Source: DATJQA01 sp038057515
GTDB taxonomy: Bacteria > Patescibacteriota > Minisyncoccia > UBA6257 > 2-01-FULL-56-20
Reading direction: 5' to 3'
Assembly: GCA_038057515.1 (NCBI GenBank)
Contig: JBBUDB010000054.1
Coordinates: 1-31,629, forward strand
Length of the DNA stretch: 31,629 bases
Within the stretch, counting starts at the first letter, position 1; the number at the start of each line of letters is the position of its first letter. The notes under the pieces were generated by a model. That model had not been told where the DNA came from and made no database searches. It saw nothing but the letters and a program-made list of their open reading frames with translations. Both the position numbers and the translations under genes were made by a program. This document shows, piece after piece, positions 7,052 to 14,024 of the stretch.

Positions 7052-7085
7052 TTAACAATATTATCCGATCGGACAAAATTGTTAA
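7052..7085. promoter_or_regulatory. 34-bp symmetric dyad, possible operator
   Basis: TTAACAAT (7052-7059) and ATTGTTAA (7078-7085) flank the perfect palindrome TCCGATCGGA (7064-7073). Both share the same centre of symmetry. The site is in AT-rich DNA about 97 bp upstream of the -35 box for the gene at 7302. A dimeric or tetrameric regulator could bind here; no candidate is adjacent. Confidence 0.5.
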
Positions 7086-7182
7086 TAAATAATTTTTTGT
7101 TATTCCGCTTTTGTCGCAACTAAATAACGCCGATCCATCGCTTGGTGGCGATAACCCCGTTAATTCGTAATTATTTCTGCGT

Positions 7183-7211
7183 TTGACAATATTTTTATCA
7201 AAACGTATAAA
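7183..7211 (+). promoter_or_regulatory. Promoter of the 7302 membrane-protein gene
   Basis: TTGACA (7183-7188), a 17-bp spacer and TATAAA (7206-7211) are close to consensus. The roughly 85-nt leader that follows contains a hairpin (CCCGG-AAAG paired with CTTT-CCCGGG, one bulge) and a purine-rich ribosome-binding site just before the ATG at 7302. Confidence 0.8.
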
Positions 7212-7301
7212 TTAGCCAGCATTCCTTGGGAACGAGAAACGTCCTCCCGGAAAGAGAAGCTTTCCCGGGACAATCCAGCCAAGGAAAACAAGAGGTAGCA
7301 C

Positions 7302-7919
7302 ATGACAACCAAAAAGTCGTGGTCCAGGTTGTTCGTCACGTTTACTATCGCGCTCGCGGTCACGATGGTTTACGTGACACTGGTCCTGACGTTACACCTA
7401 CGGCTTGCTAAGGAGTCGTATCTCCATCTGGCGCTTGTAGCCGCAATTCCCAGCATCATCGCGCTCCTTGCCTTGATCAGCCTCCTCGGCAAGACCGGTG
7501 ACGTCTTCAAGCGCCGTGACGATCTGCTGATAATCGTCGCGCATGTGGGAGCCCAGCACGCCTACGATGAGATCCTCCATCCGCTCGCGCTCACCTTGCA
7601 CGTACGTTTCAAGGAGATGGTCGACCATCAGCGAGGGCTGTCTGACGTGCTCGACGGTTACGACGCGAACAGAGTCCTTGAAGAACAGGGCGAGGAGGGT
7701 CTTCTCGCCCTGGCTCAAGGCGAACGGCATCTTCTCGGCATGCGCATTGAGTACCGCCTCGAGAAGGCAAAGGCTAAGTTCTGGTCGATGCACGACCTTC
7801 TCGCCGGCTTGCCGCACCTCAAGGGCCTGTTCGGAGGAACGAGAGAGAAGTACAAGGACTACCTCCTCCCCTTCGACGACTTCGCGGCGCAGCGAGCGAA
7901 GGAACCGAGAGCCGCTTGA
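7302..7919 (+). CDS. Hypothetical membrane protein with two N-terminal helices
   Basis: I do not recognise the family. The 205-residue protein begins MTTKKSWSRLF, followed by two hydrophobic helices (about 10-32 and 42-62, IPSIIALLALISLLG). A soluble, charged helical domain follows (about 70-205) with HVGAQHAYDEILHPLALTLH and FWSMHDLLAGLPHLKGLFGG. The start is well supported by a consensus promoter and by AGAGGTAG 7-8 nt upstream of the ATG. A perfect terminator follows the stop, so it is a single-gene unit. A 208-codon frame on the opposite strand overlaps most of it, but lacks a promoter or ribosome-binding site. A membrane-anchored sensor or regulator is possible but not shown. Confidence 0.75.
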   Translation: MTTKKSWSRLFVTFTIALAVTMVYVTLVLTLHLRLAKESYLHLALVAAIPSIIALLALISLLGKTGDVFKRRDDLLIIVAHVGAQHAYDEILHPLALTLHVRFKEMVDHQRGLSDVLDGYDANRVLEEQGEEGLLALAQGERHLLGMRIEYRLEKAKAKFWSMHDLLAGLPHLKGLFGGTREKYKDYLLPFDDFAAQRAKEPRAA

Positions 7920-7940
7920 TCTCCTAGCCAGTCCGCCATC

Positions 7941-7980
7941 GGCCGCGAGCAGAAGTTTTTGCTCGCGGCCTTCGCATTTT
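7941..7980 (+). terminator. Intrinsic terminator after the 7302 gene
   Basis: GGCCGCGAGCA (7941-7951) pairs perfectly with TGCTCGCGGCC (7960-7970) around an 8-nt loop, followed by TTCGCATTTT. It separates this gene from the convergent ychF. Confidence 0.85.
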
Positions 7981-7998
7981 AATCTGTAGTGAATAGTC

Positions 7999-9018
7999 CT
8001 ACCCGTGCCGGACCACGACCACATCCCCGTCGGCCATCACGTATTCTTTGCCCTCGACGCGGATAAGTCCTTTCTGTTTCGCTGCATTCCAAGCCCCTTG
8101 CCCTGAGCTTGTCGAATGGGCTGCGTCGAGAAGTTTTTGCCAATTCACTACCTCGGCGCGGATGAAGTTCTTTTCAAAATCAGTGTGGATTTGCCCGGCT
8201 GCCTGCGGCGCCTTCATGCCGCGCTCGATCGTCCAGGCACGCGTCTCGTCTTCGCCAGTAGTAAGAAAACTAATGAGATCGAGTATCTCGTAGGCCTTCG
8301 CGATGAGCGAATGCAAGTTCGTCGCATGCGCAAGGTCCATGACCACGTAATCCGCGCCCAAACGCCCTATCTCGGCCTTCAGGGCCTCGGACATGTCCGA
8401 CTCCGAGCCGTTCACGAGGTAAAGCTGGCGCTTGGCGGTCAAGAGGCGCATTTCCTGTACGACTTCCTCGTCGCGGAACGGAAGCGCCAGTTCACCGGCG
8501 GCAAGTTTTTCCCGAATGGCTTTAAGCGTCTCAACAAGCGCGATTGCTTTCTTGTCGCCCGTGCGCGCCTCGCCCTCCGCCTTTTCGAGCCGCTTCTCGA
8601 CGGTTTCGAGGTCTTTCAAGGCCAGTTCGGTGTTGATGATGCCGAGATCGCGGAGCGGATCGACGGAGTTCTCCACGTGCACGATCTCGTCGGACGCGAA
8701 TGCCCGGAGCACGACTACGATGGCCTGCGTCTCGCGGATATGGGTCAGAAATTGATTGCCCAGGCCTTCGCCCTTGTTCGCGCCCTTCACCAGACCGGCG
8801 ATATCGTAGAACTCCACGATGGCCGGAACCTTCTTTTTGGAGCGCGAAAGCTCGGCAAGTTTATCAAGACGCTCGTCCGGCACAGGCACGACGCCGACAT
8901 TCGGGTCGATGGTCGCGAACGGGTAATTAGCCGCCAAAACGTTCTGCTTGGTGAGCAGATTAAAAAGAGTGGACTTGCCGACGTTCGGGAGTCCGACGAT
9001 GCCGATAGACAACTTCAT
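7999..9018 (-). CDS. ychF: Ribosome-associated ATPase/GTPase YchF (OLA1 family)
   Basis: YchF is an Obg-family P-loop NTPase that binds ribosomes and prefers ATP. The 339-residue protein has P-loop GIVGLPNVGKSTLFN, switch region NYPFATIDPNVG, G3 DIAGLVKGANKGEGLGNQFL, the YchF-specific NGSE in place of NKxD (LYLVNGSESD) and a C-terminal TGS domain ending GKEYVMADGDVVVVRHG. It is slightly shorter than the usual 363 residues. The residues HSTSSGQG near the C-terminus are encoded by an inserted repeat-like sequence and are not part of the normal family alignment as I know it. Its ATG overlaps the stop of the upstream membrane-protein gene as ATGA, which implies translational coupling. Confidence 0.96.
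   Translation of the reverse strand: MKLSIGIVGLPNVGKSTLFNLLTKQNVLAANYPFATIDPNVGVVPVPDERLDKLAELSRSKKKVPAIVEFYDIAGLVKGANKGEGLGNQFLTHIRETQAIVVVLRAFASDEIVHVENSVDPLRDLGIINTELALKDLETVEKRLEKAEGEARTGDKKAIALVETLKAIREKLAAGELALPFRDEEVVQEMRLLTAKRQLYLVNGSESDMSEALKAEIGRLGADYVVMDLAHATNLHSLIAKAYEILDLISFLTTGEDETRAWTIERGMKAPQAAGQIHTDFEKNFIRAEVVNWQKLLDAAHSTSSGQGAWNAAKQKGLIRVEGKEYVMADGDVVVVRHG
8094..8120. repeat. CCCTGAGC..TCGAA repeat inserted in ychF
   Basis: The core CCCTGAGCTTGTCGAATGGG (8101-8120) interrupts the TGS region of ychF in frame (HSTSSGQG). A close relative lies in rarA at 28283-28302. From memory, similar TTCGACAAGCTCAGG sequences are scattered through many environmental bacterial genomes; that point is recollection, not shown here. 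Confidence 0.6.
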
Positions 9019-9404
9019 GTCTTATTATTGACGCTCGTAAAAAGTTGTGGATTTCTACGGATTCTGTAGATCATATATATCGAGATACCGGCAACGATAA
9101 TCGTGGTCGCATACAAAATGTTCGGATTTATTGGTTCGAGAAGAAAGAAGGTCGCTAGAGCCCTGGCGGCAATCAAACCGAGATTTGCGTAGAAAGGCCA
9201 GGTTTGTCTCTTAATAAACAATCCCCACATTAATAAGCCAGAAATGATTGGATTTAACCAGAGCGTCCAAGGAAACCAAGCCGGCATCGCTCCGATGTAT
9301 GTCTTGGCAAATAAGGCGTTCGCACCAACTGTTCGTATTTGATCAAACGTCACAAAGAAGCTTAAAAAAATCAAAAATATCCAAATCGTTTTAATGTTTT
9401 TCAT
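9015..9404 (-). CDS. Small integral membrane protein
   Basis: I do not recognise a specific family. The 129 residues form about four hydrophobic segments: IWIFLIFLSFFVTF (7-20), a segment around LNPIISGLLMWGLF (50-63), LGLIAARALATFFLL (75-89) and YATTIIVAGISIYMIYRI (98-115). The C-terminus RRNPQLFTSVNNKT is basic. The sequence is more AT-rich than its neighbours. Its stop codon overlaps the ychF start as ATGA, so the two are co-translated on one mRNA. No ribosome-binding site is visible at its own start; an AT-rich -10-like segment lies directly upstream. Confidence 0.8.
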   Translation of the reverse strand: MKNIKTIWIFLIFLSFFVTFDQIRTVGANALFAKTYIGAMPAWFPWTLWLNPIISGLLMWGLFIKRQTWPFYANLGLIAARALATFFLLEPINPNILYATTIIVAGISIYMIYRIRRNPQLFTSVNNKT

Positions 9405-9444
9405 ATAATTTATTTTGCCCTGAGGAACGCGGCTATTCTCTTAT

Positions 9445-9466
9445 AAAAACCAGGGTTTGTAAACCC
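9445..9466 (-). terminator. Terminator after the alpha/beta hydrolase gene
   Basis: On the minus strand GGGTT-TACA-AACCC (9466-9453) is followed by TGG and five T residues (9449-9445). The stem is short, so strength is uncertain, but it sits between the hydrolase stop and the next gene. Confidence 0.5.
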
Positions 9467-9509
9467 ACACATCTTTTCCCAGGACTACCAGTTTGTGGAT
9501 TCTTTCACA

Positions 9510-10274
9510 TTATTTTTCGCGCAGGAATTTTATGATTCTTTTCGTAAAAGGTGTGCGGGTAAACCACGCCGACGGGGAGTGGCCGCCGCGGGCGTAAAGT
9601 TTCAGGGTCGCCCCCGTAAGGCGGGCAAGTTTTGCGGTCGGGCGCCAAGGGACCACCTTGTCGTTTTTCGCGTGGAAGATAAGAATCTTTTTGCCGTCGA
9701 TCGATTTGGTTTCGGCCATCGGATTATAAAAGCGTCCCCCGTCGAACTTTTTCCAATCATTATGGGAGAACCGATACGCCTCGCCGAAGGCCTCGCGAGT
9801 GAACCGCTCCGTCCAAGCATTCGTCTCGCCGTGATGAGTGAGATCTTTCCAGTCCGCAACCGGAGAAAAGGCCACGGCCTTCGCGACGCGCGAGTCGCGG
9901 CTCCCCAAGATTGCCGCCGGACCGCCAAAGCTCGAACCGAAAAGATATATTTGCGCATTCTTTCGGATACGGAATTTCTTGTGCGCGAACGCCTCGGTAA
10001 AACCCAGAAATAAACCATTGATGACGTCTTTGATATCCTTTTCCGGCGACTGTCGCAAGAAACGACCACCGCTCTCCCATGTGCCCCGATAGCGCGGCAC
10101 GAATATCCAAAATCCTTTCTTCGCGTAGAACTCCATGCGCTCATGCCTGGCCGGACCTCCAGGCATACCACCGCAGTAAATAATTACCCGGTCTTTCTTC
10201 TGTCGGCGCTTTTTGAGGGGCGGCAAAAACTCCGTAACAATATCTTTGGCGAACCGGGTGCGATAGGGATACAT
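9510..10274 (-). CDS. Alpha/beta-hydrolase (serine esterase or peptidase-like)
   Basis: The 254-residue cytoplasmic protein has an alpha/beta-hydrolase triad: nucleophile Ser in LFGSSFGGPAAI (about residue 114), acid Asp in IFHAKNDKVVPW (about 209) and His in ARGGHSPSAW (about 232). The oxyanion segment IIYCGGMPGGPARHE is near the N-terminus. No signal peptide is visible. The substrate cannot be predicted; S9-type peptidase and esterase are both possible. A perfect 12-bp palindrome lies 47 bp upstream of the ATG, and TAAACT sits 6 nt before it. The tandem isonitrile-synthase-like genes are immediately upstream on the same strand, so a shared pathway is possible but unproven. Confidence 0.85.
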   Translation of the reverse strand: MYPYRTRFAKDIVTEFLPPLKKRRQKKDRVIIYCGGMPGGPARHERMEFYAKKGFWIFVPRYRGTWESGGRFLRQSPEKDIKDVINGLFLGFTEAFAHKKFRIRKNAQIYLFGSSFGGPAAILGSRDSRVAKAVAFSPVADWKDLTHHGETNAWTERFTREAFGEAYRFSHNDWKKFDGGRFYNPMAETKSIDGKKILIFHAKNDKVVPWRPTAKLARLTGATLKLYARGGHSPSAWFTRTPFTKRIIKFLREK

Positions 10275-10321
10275 GCTTCAAGTTTACCCCATAGCCGTAT
10301 CATAATCATCAACTGCCCGTC

Positions 10322-10349
10322 ATAGGACAATTCCATAGAATTGTCCTAT
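10322..10349. repeat. GGACAATTC palindrome, copy 1
   Basis: ATAGGACAATTC (10322-10333) and GAATTGTCCTAT (10338-10349) are perfect inverted repeats around CATA. The same core occurs at 27145-27174 and, degenerate, at 26782-26808 in front of an ArsR-type gene. No T run follows on either strand, so an operator is more likely than a terminator. Confidence 0.75.
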
Positions 10350-10371
10350 ACTGAAACAAATTACCACTCGC

Positions 10372-11502
10372 CTACGCATACGTCTCGTAGTAGAACGGCT
10401 TGGGGTCCCCATCGTTCTCCCAATGAACGGCTGTGTAGGTGGCGGCGCTCCGAAGAAGATCGACGAGATACTCGATATCAACGAGATTTTTCTCGGGATA
10501 ATAGACCGGCACCCCATGATACGGTAAACGGACAGAGGCCAGATTGAGCGGGATGATACCGAGACGATTTGGCTTCGGTGAGACCGAGAGCGGAATGGCG
10601 CCGGGAGCAACGGTTTCGAGATAGTGCAAATCGTCTCTTACGCCAAGATACGCGTGGTATTTGAAGATCGCCTTATGTACTTCCTCGCGGAGACGCTTCC
10701 GAATCGCCCTCACTTCGTTCGACACTGCGTCGTCGGTCAGGTCTTCGTTGTAAACATCCATAAGAACCTCTAGATTCCTTTCTTTCGTCGGAATAATTCT
10801 GTACAGCGATTCCCGCGTTCCCTCGTATTTTTCCCGGATATTATGATCGCCGTTTTCGTAAAGACGTCCTAGTTCTGCCGTCTTCGCTTCCCAGCGCTTG
10901 GCAAAATCGGGAACGGTGTTTTCCATATCGCCCAAGTCGCGAATCTCGATGTCGTTGTAGTCCAAAATGGCAACCAGCCGCTTCAGCGCCTCCCGATAGC
11001 GCATCCACACCGATTCGGGAATACCGCTAAAACGTCCGAACGCCCCCTCGGTAAAAACGGTAATGTGCGCTCCGGGCGCATATTCGCGTCGGACACAATC
11101 AATAATATCGGCGAGCCGGCGGAGCGCCGTTGCCTCGCCCAAATCGGGCATCGTTCGGTTGGTCTTCAGGGGCACAGCAATCTTGAACGGGAAGCCAAGA
11201 ATGGTGAAGGGTATTTTTTCTGCCGTGGCCACGAAACGATCGATTTTTTGGAGCCACGCATCGCGATTGTCATCGATAAACTCGCGTGGACCGAACCGAA
11301 CAGATTCGTCGGAGAATATTGAAAGAATCCGTTCCGCAGGCGTTGTGCCGATAACGGCTGGCTGGGGCGCCGGCAGGCGGCGCACCAATGATCGAAGCGC
11401 CTCGTCGTCGATGCGTCGCTCGCCGACGATAACCGGCCGAAAATCTTTCCGAGAAAGATCGGCGAATGGGACGTACGGATAAACGTATGGGTTTGATTGC
11501 AT
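10372..11502 (-). CDS. PvcA/DIT1-like isonitrile synthase family protein (first paralogue)
   Basis: PvcA-family enzymes convert the amino group of tyrosine or tryptophan to an isonitrile using ribulose 5-phosphate. The 376-residue protein matches the family pattern as I know it: FPFK (about 104-107), KTNRTMPDLGEATALRRL (about 113-130), REYAPGAHITVFTEG (about 139-153), then SPKPNRLGIIPLN and LPYHGVPVYYPE near the C-terminus. The ATG at 11502 is chosen because the longer frame from 11562 would start inside the intergenic hairpin. It shares the FPFK..KTNR..PD.GE and PGAH blocks with the upstream gene, so the two are diverged paralogues. No Fe/2-oxoglutarate oxygenase partner (PvcB) is present. 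Substrate and product are unknown. Confidence 0.7.
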   Translation of the reverse strand: MQSNPYVYPYVPFADLSRKDFRPVIVGERRIDDEALRSLVRRLPAPQPAVIGTTPAERILSIFSDESVRFGPREFIDDNRDAWLQKIDRFVATAEKIPFTILGFPFKIAVPLKTNRTMPDLGEATALRRLADIIDCVRREYAPGAHITVFTEGAFGRFSGIPESVWMRYREALKRLVAILDYNDIEIRDLGDMENTVPDFAKRWEAKTAELGRLYENGDHNIREKYEGTRESLYRIIPTKERNLEVLMDVYNEDLTDDAVSNEVRAIRKRLREEVHKAIFKYHAYLGVRDDLHYLETVAPGAIPLSVSPKPNRLGIIPLNLASVRLPYHGVPVYYPEKNLVDIEYLVDLLRSAATYTAVHWENDGDPKPFYYETYA

Positions 11503-11549
11503 AAAGGAATGAGAAGTGTTGCGGGGTAAGTTTAGCAAAGAAGATGAAG

Positions 11550-11583
11550 CGCCCTCAAGCATTCGTTCGAGTGCTTGAGGGCG
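11550..11583 (-). terminator. Strong hairpin between the two PvcA-like genes
   Basis: GCCCTCAAGCA (11551-11561) pairs with TGCTTGAGGGC (11572-11582), extended inward by three more pairs to a GTTC loop and outward by one. On the minus strand it follows the upstream gene's stop by 12 nt. The tract after it (CTTCATCTTCTTTGC) is only T-rich, so it may be a weak terminator or an mRNA-stabilising stem. Confidence 0.6.
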
Positions 11584-11595
11584 TCCTGATGTCTC

Positions 11596-12531
11596 TCACG
11601 AACGGTAGAGGAAGGGTTGGCCATTTTCAACGAACCGTTCGTCCTCCACGTAGACCGGCTCTGCGCCGTTCGCCTGGCCGAGCGGCAGGATGCGCTTCTT
11701 GCTGCCGATCCGAACGGGCACGCCCTGGTGAGGCAAATAGTCACACCCTTCCTGAATGTGCCAAATGGCGAGACGTCCCGGTTTCGCCGTTACCGACACA
11801 TAAAGGTGGTTCGGGAATACGTCGGCTGGCACGCCGGTCTCGTAGCGGGTTTCCCCGAAGGCAAGATACCAGCGCATCATTTTGACGGCTTTTTCCGTGC
11901 TTGCAACGTCGTTTTGCGCCCCGAGAAACACTCGGTACAGGTGATGCGTCTCGTCCGCTTTCGTTTCCCGCAACCTGCGCTCGAAAATCGTCCAGAAATT
12001 CGGCGTGCCGTCAACGAGTTGTTTGAGCGACAGGAAATCAAGAGGGGCATTAAGCGCCTCGGCCAAGACGCGGATGCCGTCAAGATATGCCTGCCATTCG
12101 GCTTCGGCGACCTCGAAGAGCGGAGCAAAGACCTCGCTCTCGGTGAGGATGGTGAAGTGCGCGCCCGGTTCGTAGACCGTCCGCATCAGGTGGCTAAGCC
12201 GTGCCAACTGACTGATGAACCAGAATTCCCCGGCATCGGGCGTTCTTCGGTTCGTCTTCGTCCTGGTCTTGAACGGAAAGGCGATAAGAACGAACGCAAT
12301 CGGCTGTTCGCGGCTCACCCAGTGAGCAATTTGACTTTCGTAGTGCGGAATTACGCCCGCAATATCACGCTCGCGAGAACGCCGAAAGCGTTTCCAGAGC
12401 AAGATATCGAGGGGGGTTGCGAAACGCTTCTGTGGATTACAGTTTCGCATGGCATCAACGAAAACGGCGTTTTCCGCCACTTCCGCCCGGACCAGTTCGT
12501 CGATCGTTAACGTCGTTAGCGTCGCGTTCAT
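11596..12531 (-). CDS. PvcA/DIT1-like isonitrile synthase family protein (second paralogue)
   Basis: This 311-residue protein shares the same blocks as its downstream neighbour: AFPFKTRTKTNRRTPDAGE (about 84-102), YEPGAHFTILTE (about 120-131) and, near the C-terminus, SVTAKPGRLAIWHI with YLPHQGVPVRIGSKKR. The enzyme family normally installs an isonitrile on an amino acid; activity here is inferred only from these motifs. The ATG at 12531 is preceded by GAAGGAGG at ideal spacing, one of the few strong Shine-Dalgarno sites in the window, so I prefer it over the upstream in-frame start at 12600. The gene is first in a two-gene minus-strand unit. Length and the N-terminal 70 residues differ clearly from the neighbour, so the duplication is old. 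Confidence 0.7.
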   Translation of the reverse strand: MNATLTTLTIDELVRAEVAENAVFVDAMRNCNPQKRFATPLDILLWKRFRRSRERDIAGVIPHYESQIAHWVSREQPIAFVLIAFPFKTRTKTNRRTPDAGEFWFISQLARLSHLMRTVYEPGAHFTILTESEVFAPLFEVAEAEWQAYLDGIRVLAEALNAPLDFLSLKQLVDGTPNFWTIFERRLRETKADETHHLYRVFLGAQNDVASTEKAVKMMRWYLAFGETRYETGVPADVFPNHLYVSVTAKPGRLAIWHIQEGCDYLPHQGVPVRIGSKKRILPLGQANGAEPVYVEDERFVENGQPFLYRS

Positions 12532-12661
12532 TGCCAACCTCCTTCGTGAGTTTTTGTGGTCGGCGCCAAGCGCCGAGCCGTGTAAAGGTGCCCAGATCAA
12601 AAGCGGGATTGCTTATGATCTGAATATTATCCGCCCCGGCCAATCTTCAGACCACAAACAG

Positions 12662-12686
12662 AAACCCCCGGGTTGACCGGGGGTTT
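12662..12686 (-). terminator. Terminator downstream of the 28-codon ORF
   Basis: AAACCCCCGG (12662-12671) and CCGGGGGTTT (12677-12686) form a perfect 10-bp stem with a 5-nt loop. On the minus strand it follows the small ORF's stop by 28 nt and runs into TTTCTGTTTG. It could work in both directions. Confidence 0.65.
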
Positions 12687-12714
12687 AGCAGTGACGAAAG
12701 ATTAAATGAGTGCT

Positions 12715-12801
12715 TTATGCCAAAAAATTCCCGATCAAACGTGAGGGGTTTGTGAACCACGCAAAATAGAGCGCTACGGTTGATTGGTGGGTGTGATTCA
12801 T
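12715..12801 (-). CDS. Candidate 28-residue hydrophobic small protein
   Basis: Between a consensus promoter and a strong terminator lies a single short frame of 28 residues, beginning MNHTHQSTVALYF and ending PSRLIGNFLA. Its middle is aromatic and hydrophobic (VALYFAWFTN), suggesting membrane association. The ATG is 14 nt after the -10 box, so the mRNA leader would be only a few nt long, as for other genes here. I know no homologue. The alternative is a small RNA of about 145 nt using the same promoter and terminator. Confidence 0.45.
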   Translation of the reverse strand: MNHTHQSTVALYFAWFTNPSRLIGNFLA

Positions 12802-12815
12802 GACCTAATAGGCTT

Positions 12816-12843
12816 ATTGTACCGGACGACAGCCGGCTGTCAA
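12816..12843 (-). promoter_or_regulatory. Promoter of the 28-codon ORF
   Basis: On the minus strand TTGACA (12843-12838), a 16-bp spacer and TACAAT (12821-12816) form a near-consensus promoter aimed at the small ORF. The spacer contains GCCGGC. Confidence 0.8.
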
Positions 12844-12862
12844 GACACAAAAAATAATATCG

Positions 12863-12897
12863 AAAAGACGAGGGGCTGGGCCATCATGACCCAGCCC
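12863..12897 (-). terminator. Terminator of the 88-residue gene
   Basis: On the minus strand GGGCTGGG (12897-12890) pairs with CCCAGCCC (12880-12873) around a 9-nt loop, followed by CTCGTCTTTT (to 12863). It begins 9 nt after the stop of the upstream gene. Confidence 0.75.
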
Positions 12898-12905
12898 ACG
12901 GATAT

Positions 12906-13172
12906 CTAAACGAGCGTGTCGCTACGCGGGGGGAGCTTGATAACCGCGATTGTTTTGTTGCACCCCCCTTCGTGTCGCACGGTTCCGTCCTCACCGACGT
13001 AGACGTTGACGCAAAGAGGGTGACTGGTGAAGTCGAGTGGCATAACGCCGCGCAATCTCGCGGCGATGATGACGCAGCCGCATGGTAGCTCCGTTTCCGG
13101 CTCCACGTACAACGGAGCGTACCCTGACCACCGCCAATCTCCCAGTCTTTTCTCCACTTCTTCTCGATTCAT
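12906..13172 (-). CDS. Hypothetical 88-residue protein
   Basis: I do not recognise a family. The start at 13172 is set by AAAAGGAGG 5-6 nt upstream; the longer frame from 13205 would place the ribosome-binding site inside the gene. The protein is soluble and compact, with three cysteines (PCGCVI and HPLCVNVYV) plus a fourth in EGGCNKTIAV, which could bind metal. A C-terminal basic tail PPRSDTLV follows. A terminator follows directly, so it is monocistronic. Confidence 0.7.
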   Translation of the reverse strand: MNREEVEKRLGDWRWSGYAPLYVEPETELPCGCVIIAARLRGVMPLDFTSHPLCVNVYVGEDGTVRHEGGCNKTIAVIKLPPRSDTLV

Positions 13173-13198
13173 GACGCCTCCTTTTCGGCGTGTTGCCG

Positions 13199-13264
13199 TT
13201 GACATGTTTACAATGTGCCTAGATAAAACGAGAACGCCTCGGTTTATCTAACCGAGGCGTTTTT
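13199..13264 (+). terminator. Plus-strand promoter-like boxes running straight into a terminator
   Basis: TTGACA (13199-13204), 17 bp, then GATAAA (13222-13227) resemble a promoter. Directly after it AACGCCTCGGTT (13233-13244) pairs perfectly with AACCGAGGCGTT (13250-13261), followed by TTTT. Any transcript would be about 35 nt. The hairpin could also act on the minus strand upstream of the 88-residue gene. Confidence 0.55.
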
Positions 13265-13482
13265 GGAATTCTTTTCTAGTTTCTCTCTAGTTGGCCAAAA
13301 GCGGCTTGGTTAAATAACCCAAGTTGGTGTGCGTAAAGCTAAAGAAAAACCACCTATACGAACTAGTGCTAGAAGCCGATTTCATAAGAATAATCTGAGT
13401 ATAACGGGCGGGCCTTTTTCGTCAAGCGCCAATTGCGGCAAGAACGACCGGCTAGATTAGGGGTGGGTAAAAGAAAGCACAT

Positions 13483-13543
13483 GAACGCCAGCTTGTTATA
13501 GTATCGGACGATCGTTAGATACTATAACAAGCGCCTTGCGTTC
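13483..13543. repeat. Long perfect inverted repeat in non-coding DNA
   Basis: GCTTGTTATAGTATC (13491-13505) and its exact reverse complement (13518-13532) flank a 12-nt centre containing CGATCG. After short unpaired segments GAACGC (13483-13488) and GCGTTC (13538-13543) also pair. The stretch 13206-13592 has no convincing gene; this dyad and the plus-strand hairpin are its only structure. Confidence 0.75.
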
Positions 13544-13592
13544 TCGCGGAGAGGTAGAATATGGGTATCTAGCAGAACTTATTGCGCGCCCG

Positions 13593-13910
13593 CTATAGCG
13601 ATGCCCGCAACTCTCGAACTACCGCCGCTGGCAGAGGTTCGCCGGGCTTTGTCCGGCCCGGGTAGCGCCAGGCGCTCACGACGTTTTGCTTGCCCTCTTT
13701 TTCCGAGATCATCACCCAAACCTCGTAGGGATGTTTCGACGTGCCGACGACCTGCATCATGGCGATAGTTTCCGGCGCGATCCCCTCCTCAATACGCGCG
13801 GGAGCATGAAGCACGCGCTTCACGCGCTGTTCAGAAAATCCGTAAAAACGCATCTTGGCGCGCGCGTGATGAGTAAAAGAAAGTTGCTTTGGCCCGCGGC
13901 TAGAGTCCAT
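13593..13910 (-). CDS. DUF4258-like small protein
   Basis: The 105-residue protein shows the pattern I associate with DUF4258: FTHHARAKMRFYGFSEQRVKRVLHAP near the N-terminus, then a beta-rich half with YEVWVMISEKEG and NVVSAWRYPGRTKPGEPLP. Members of this group have been compared with RelE-like or other toxin folds, but no antitoxin gene is adjacent here, so I make no functional claim. It lies 114 nt downstream of the nuclease gene on the same strand. Confidence 0.6.
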   Translation of the reverse strand: MDSSRGPKQLSFTHHARAKMRFYGFSEQRVKRVLHAPARIEEGIAPETIAMMQVVGTSKHPYEVWVMISEKEGKQNVVSAWRYPGRTKPGEPLPAAVVRELRASL

Positions 13911-14024
13911 TTTGGAACTGCCTTCCGGCCGCGATATTGGCTAATTTCCGCAAGACCAAGAAACGACGACGAAGGTGTATTGGGATACTCCGAGAAGGAG
14001 CGACGCGGGTATTATAGACTCTGA

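Noticed and set aside
7398..8024. 208-codon frame on the minus strand opposite the 7302 gene
   Set aside because: It runs through the terminator hairpin at 7941-7970, has no promoter or ribosome-binding site, and the plus-strand frame has all of these.
12647..12850. 67-codon frame overlapping the small-ORF locus
   Set aside because: Its start lies upstream of the -35 box of the only good promoter, so it would not be translated from that transcript; the 28-codon frame fits better.
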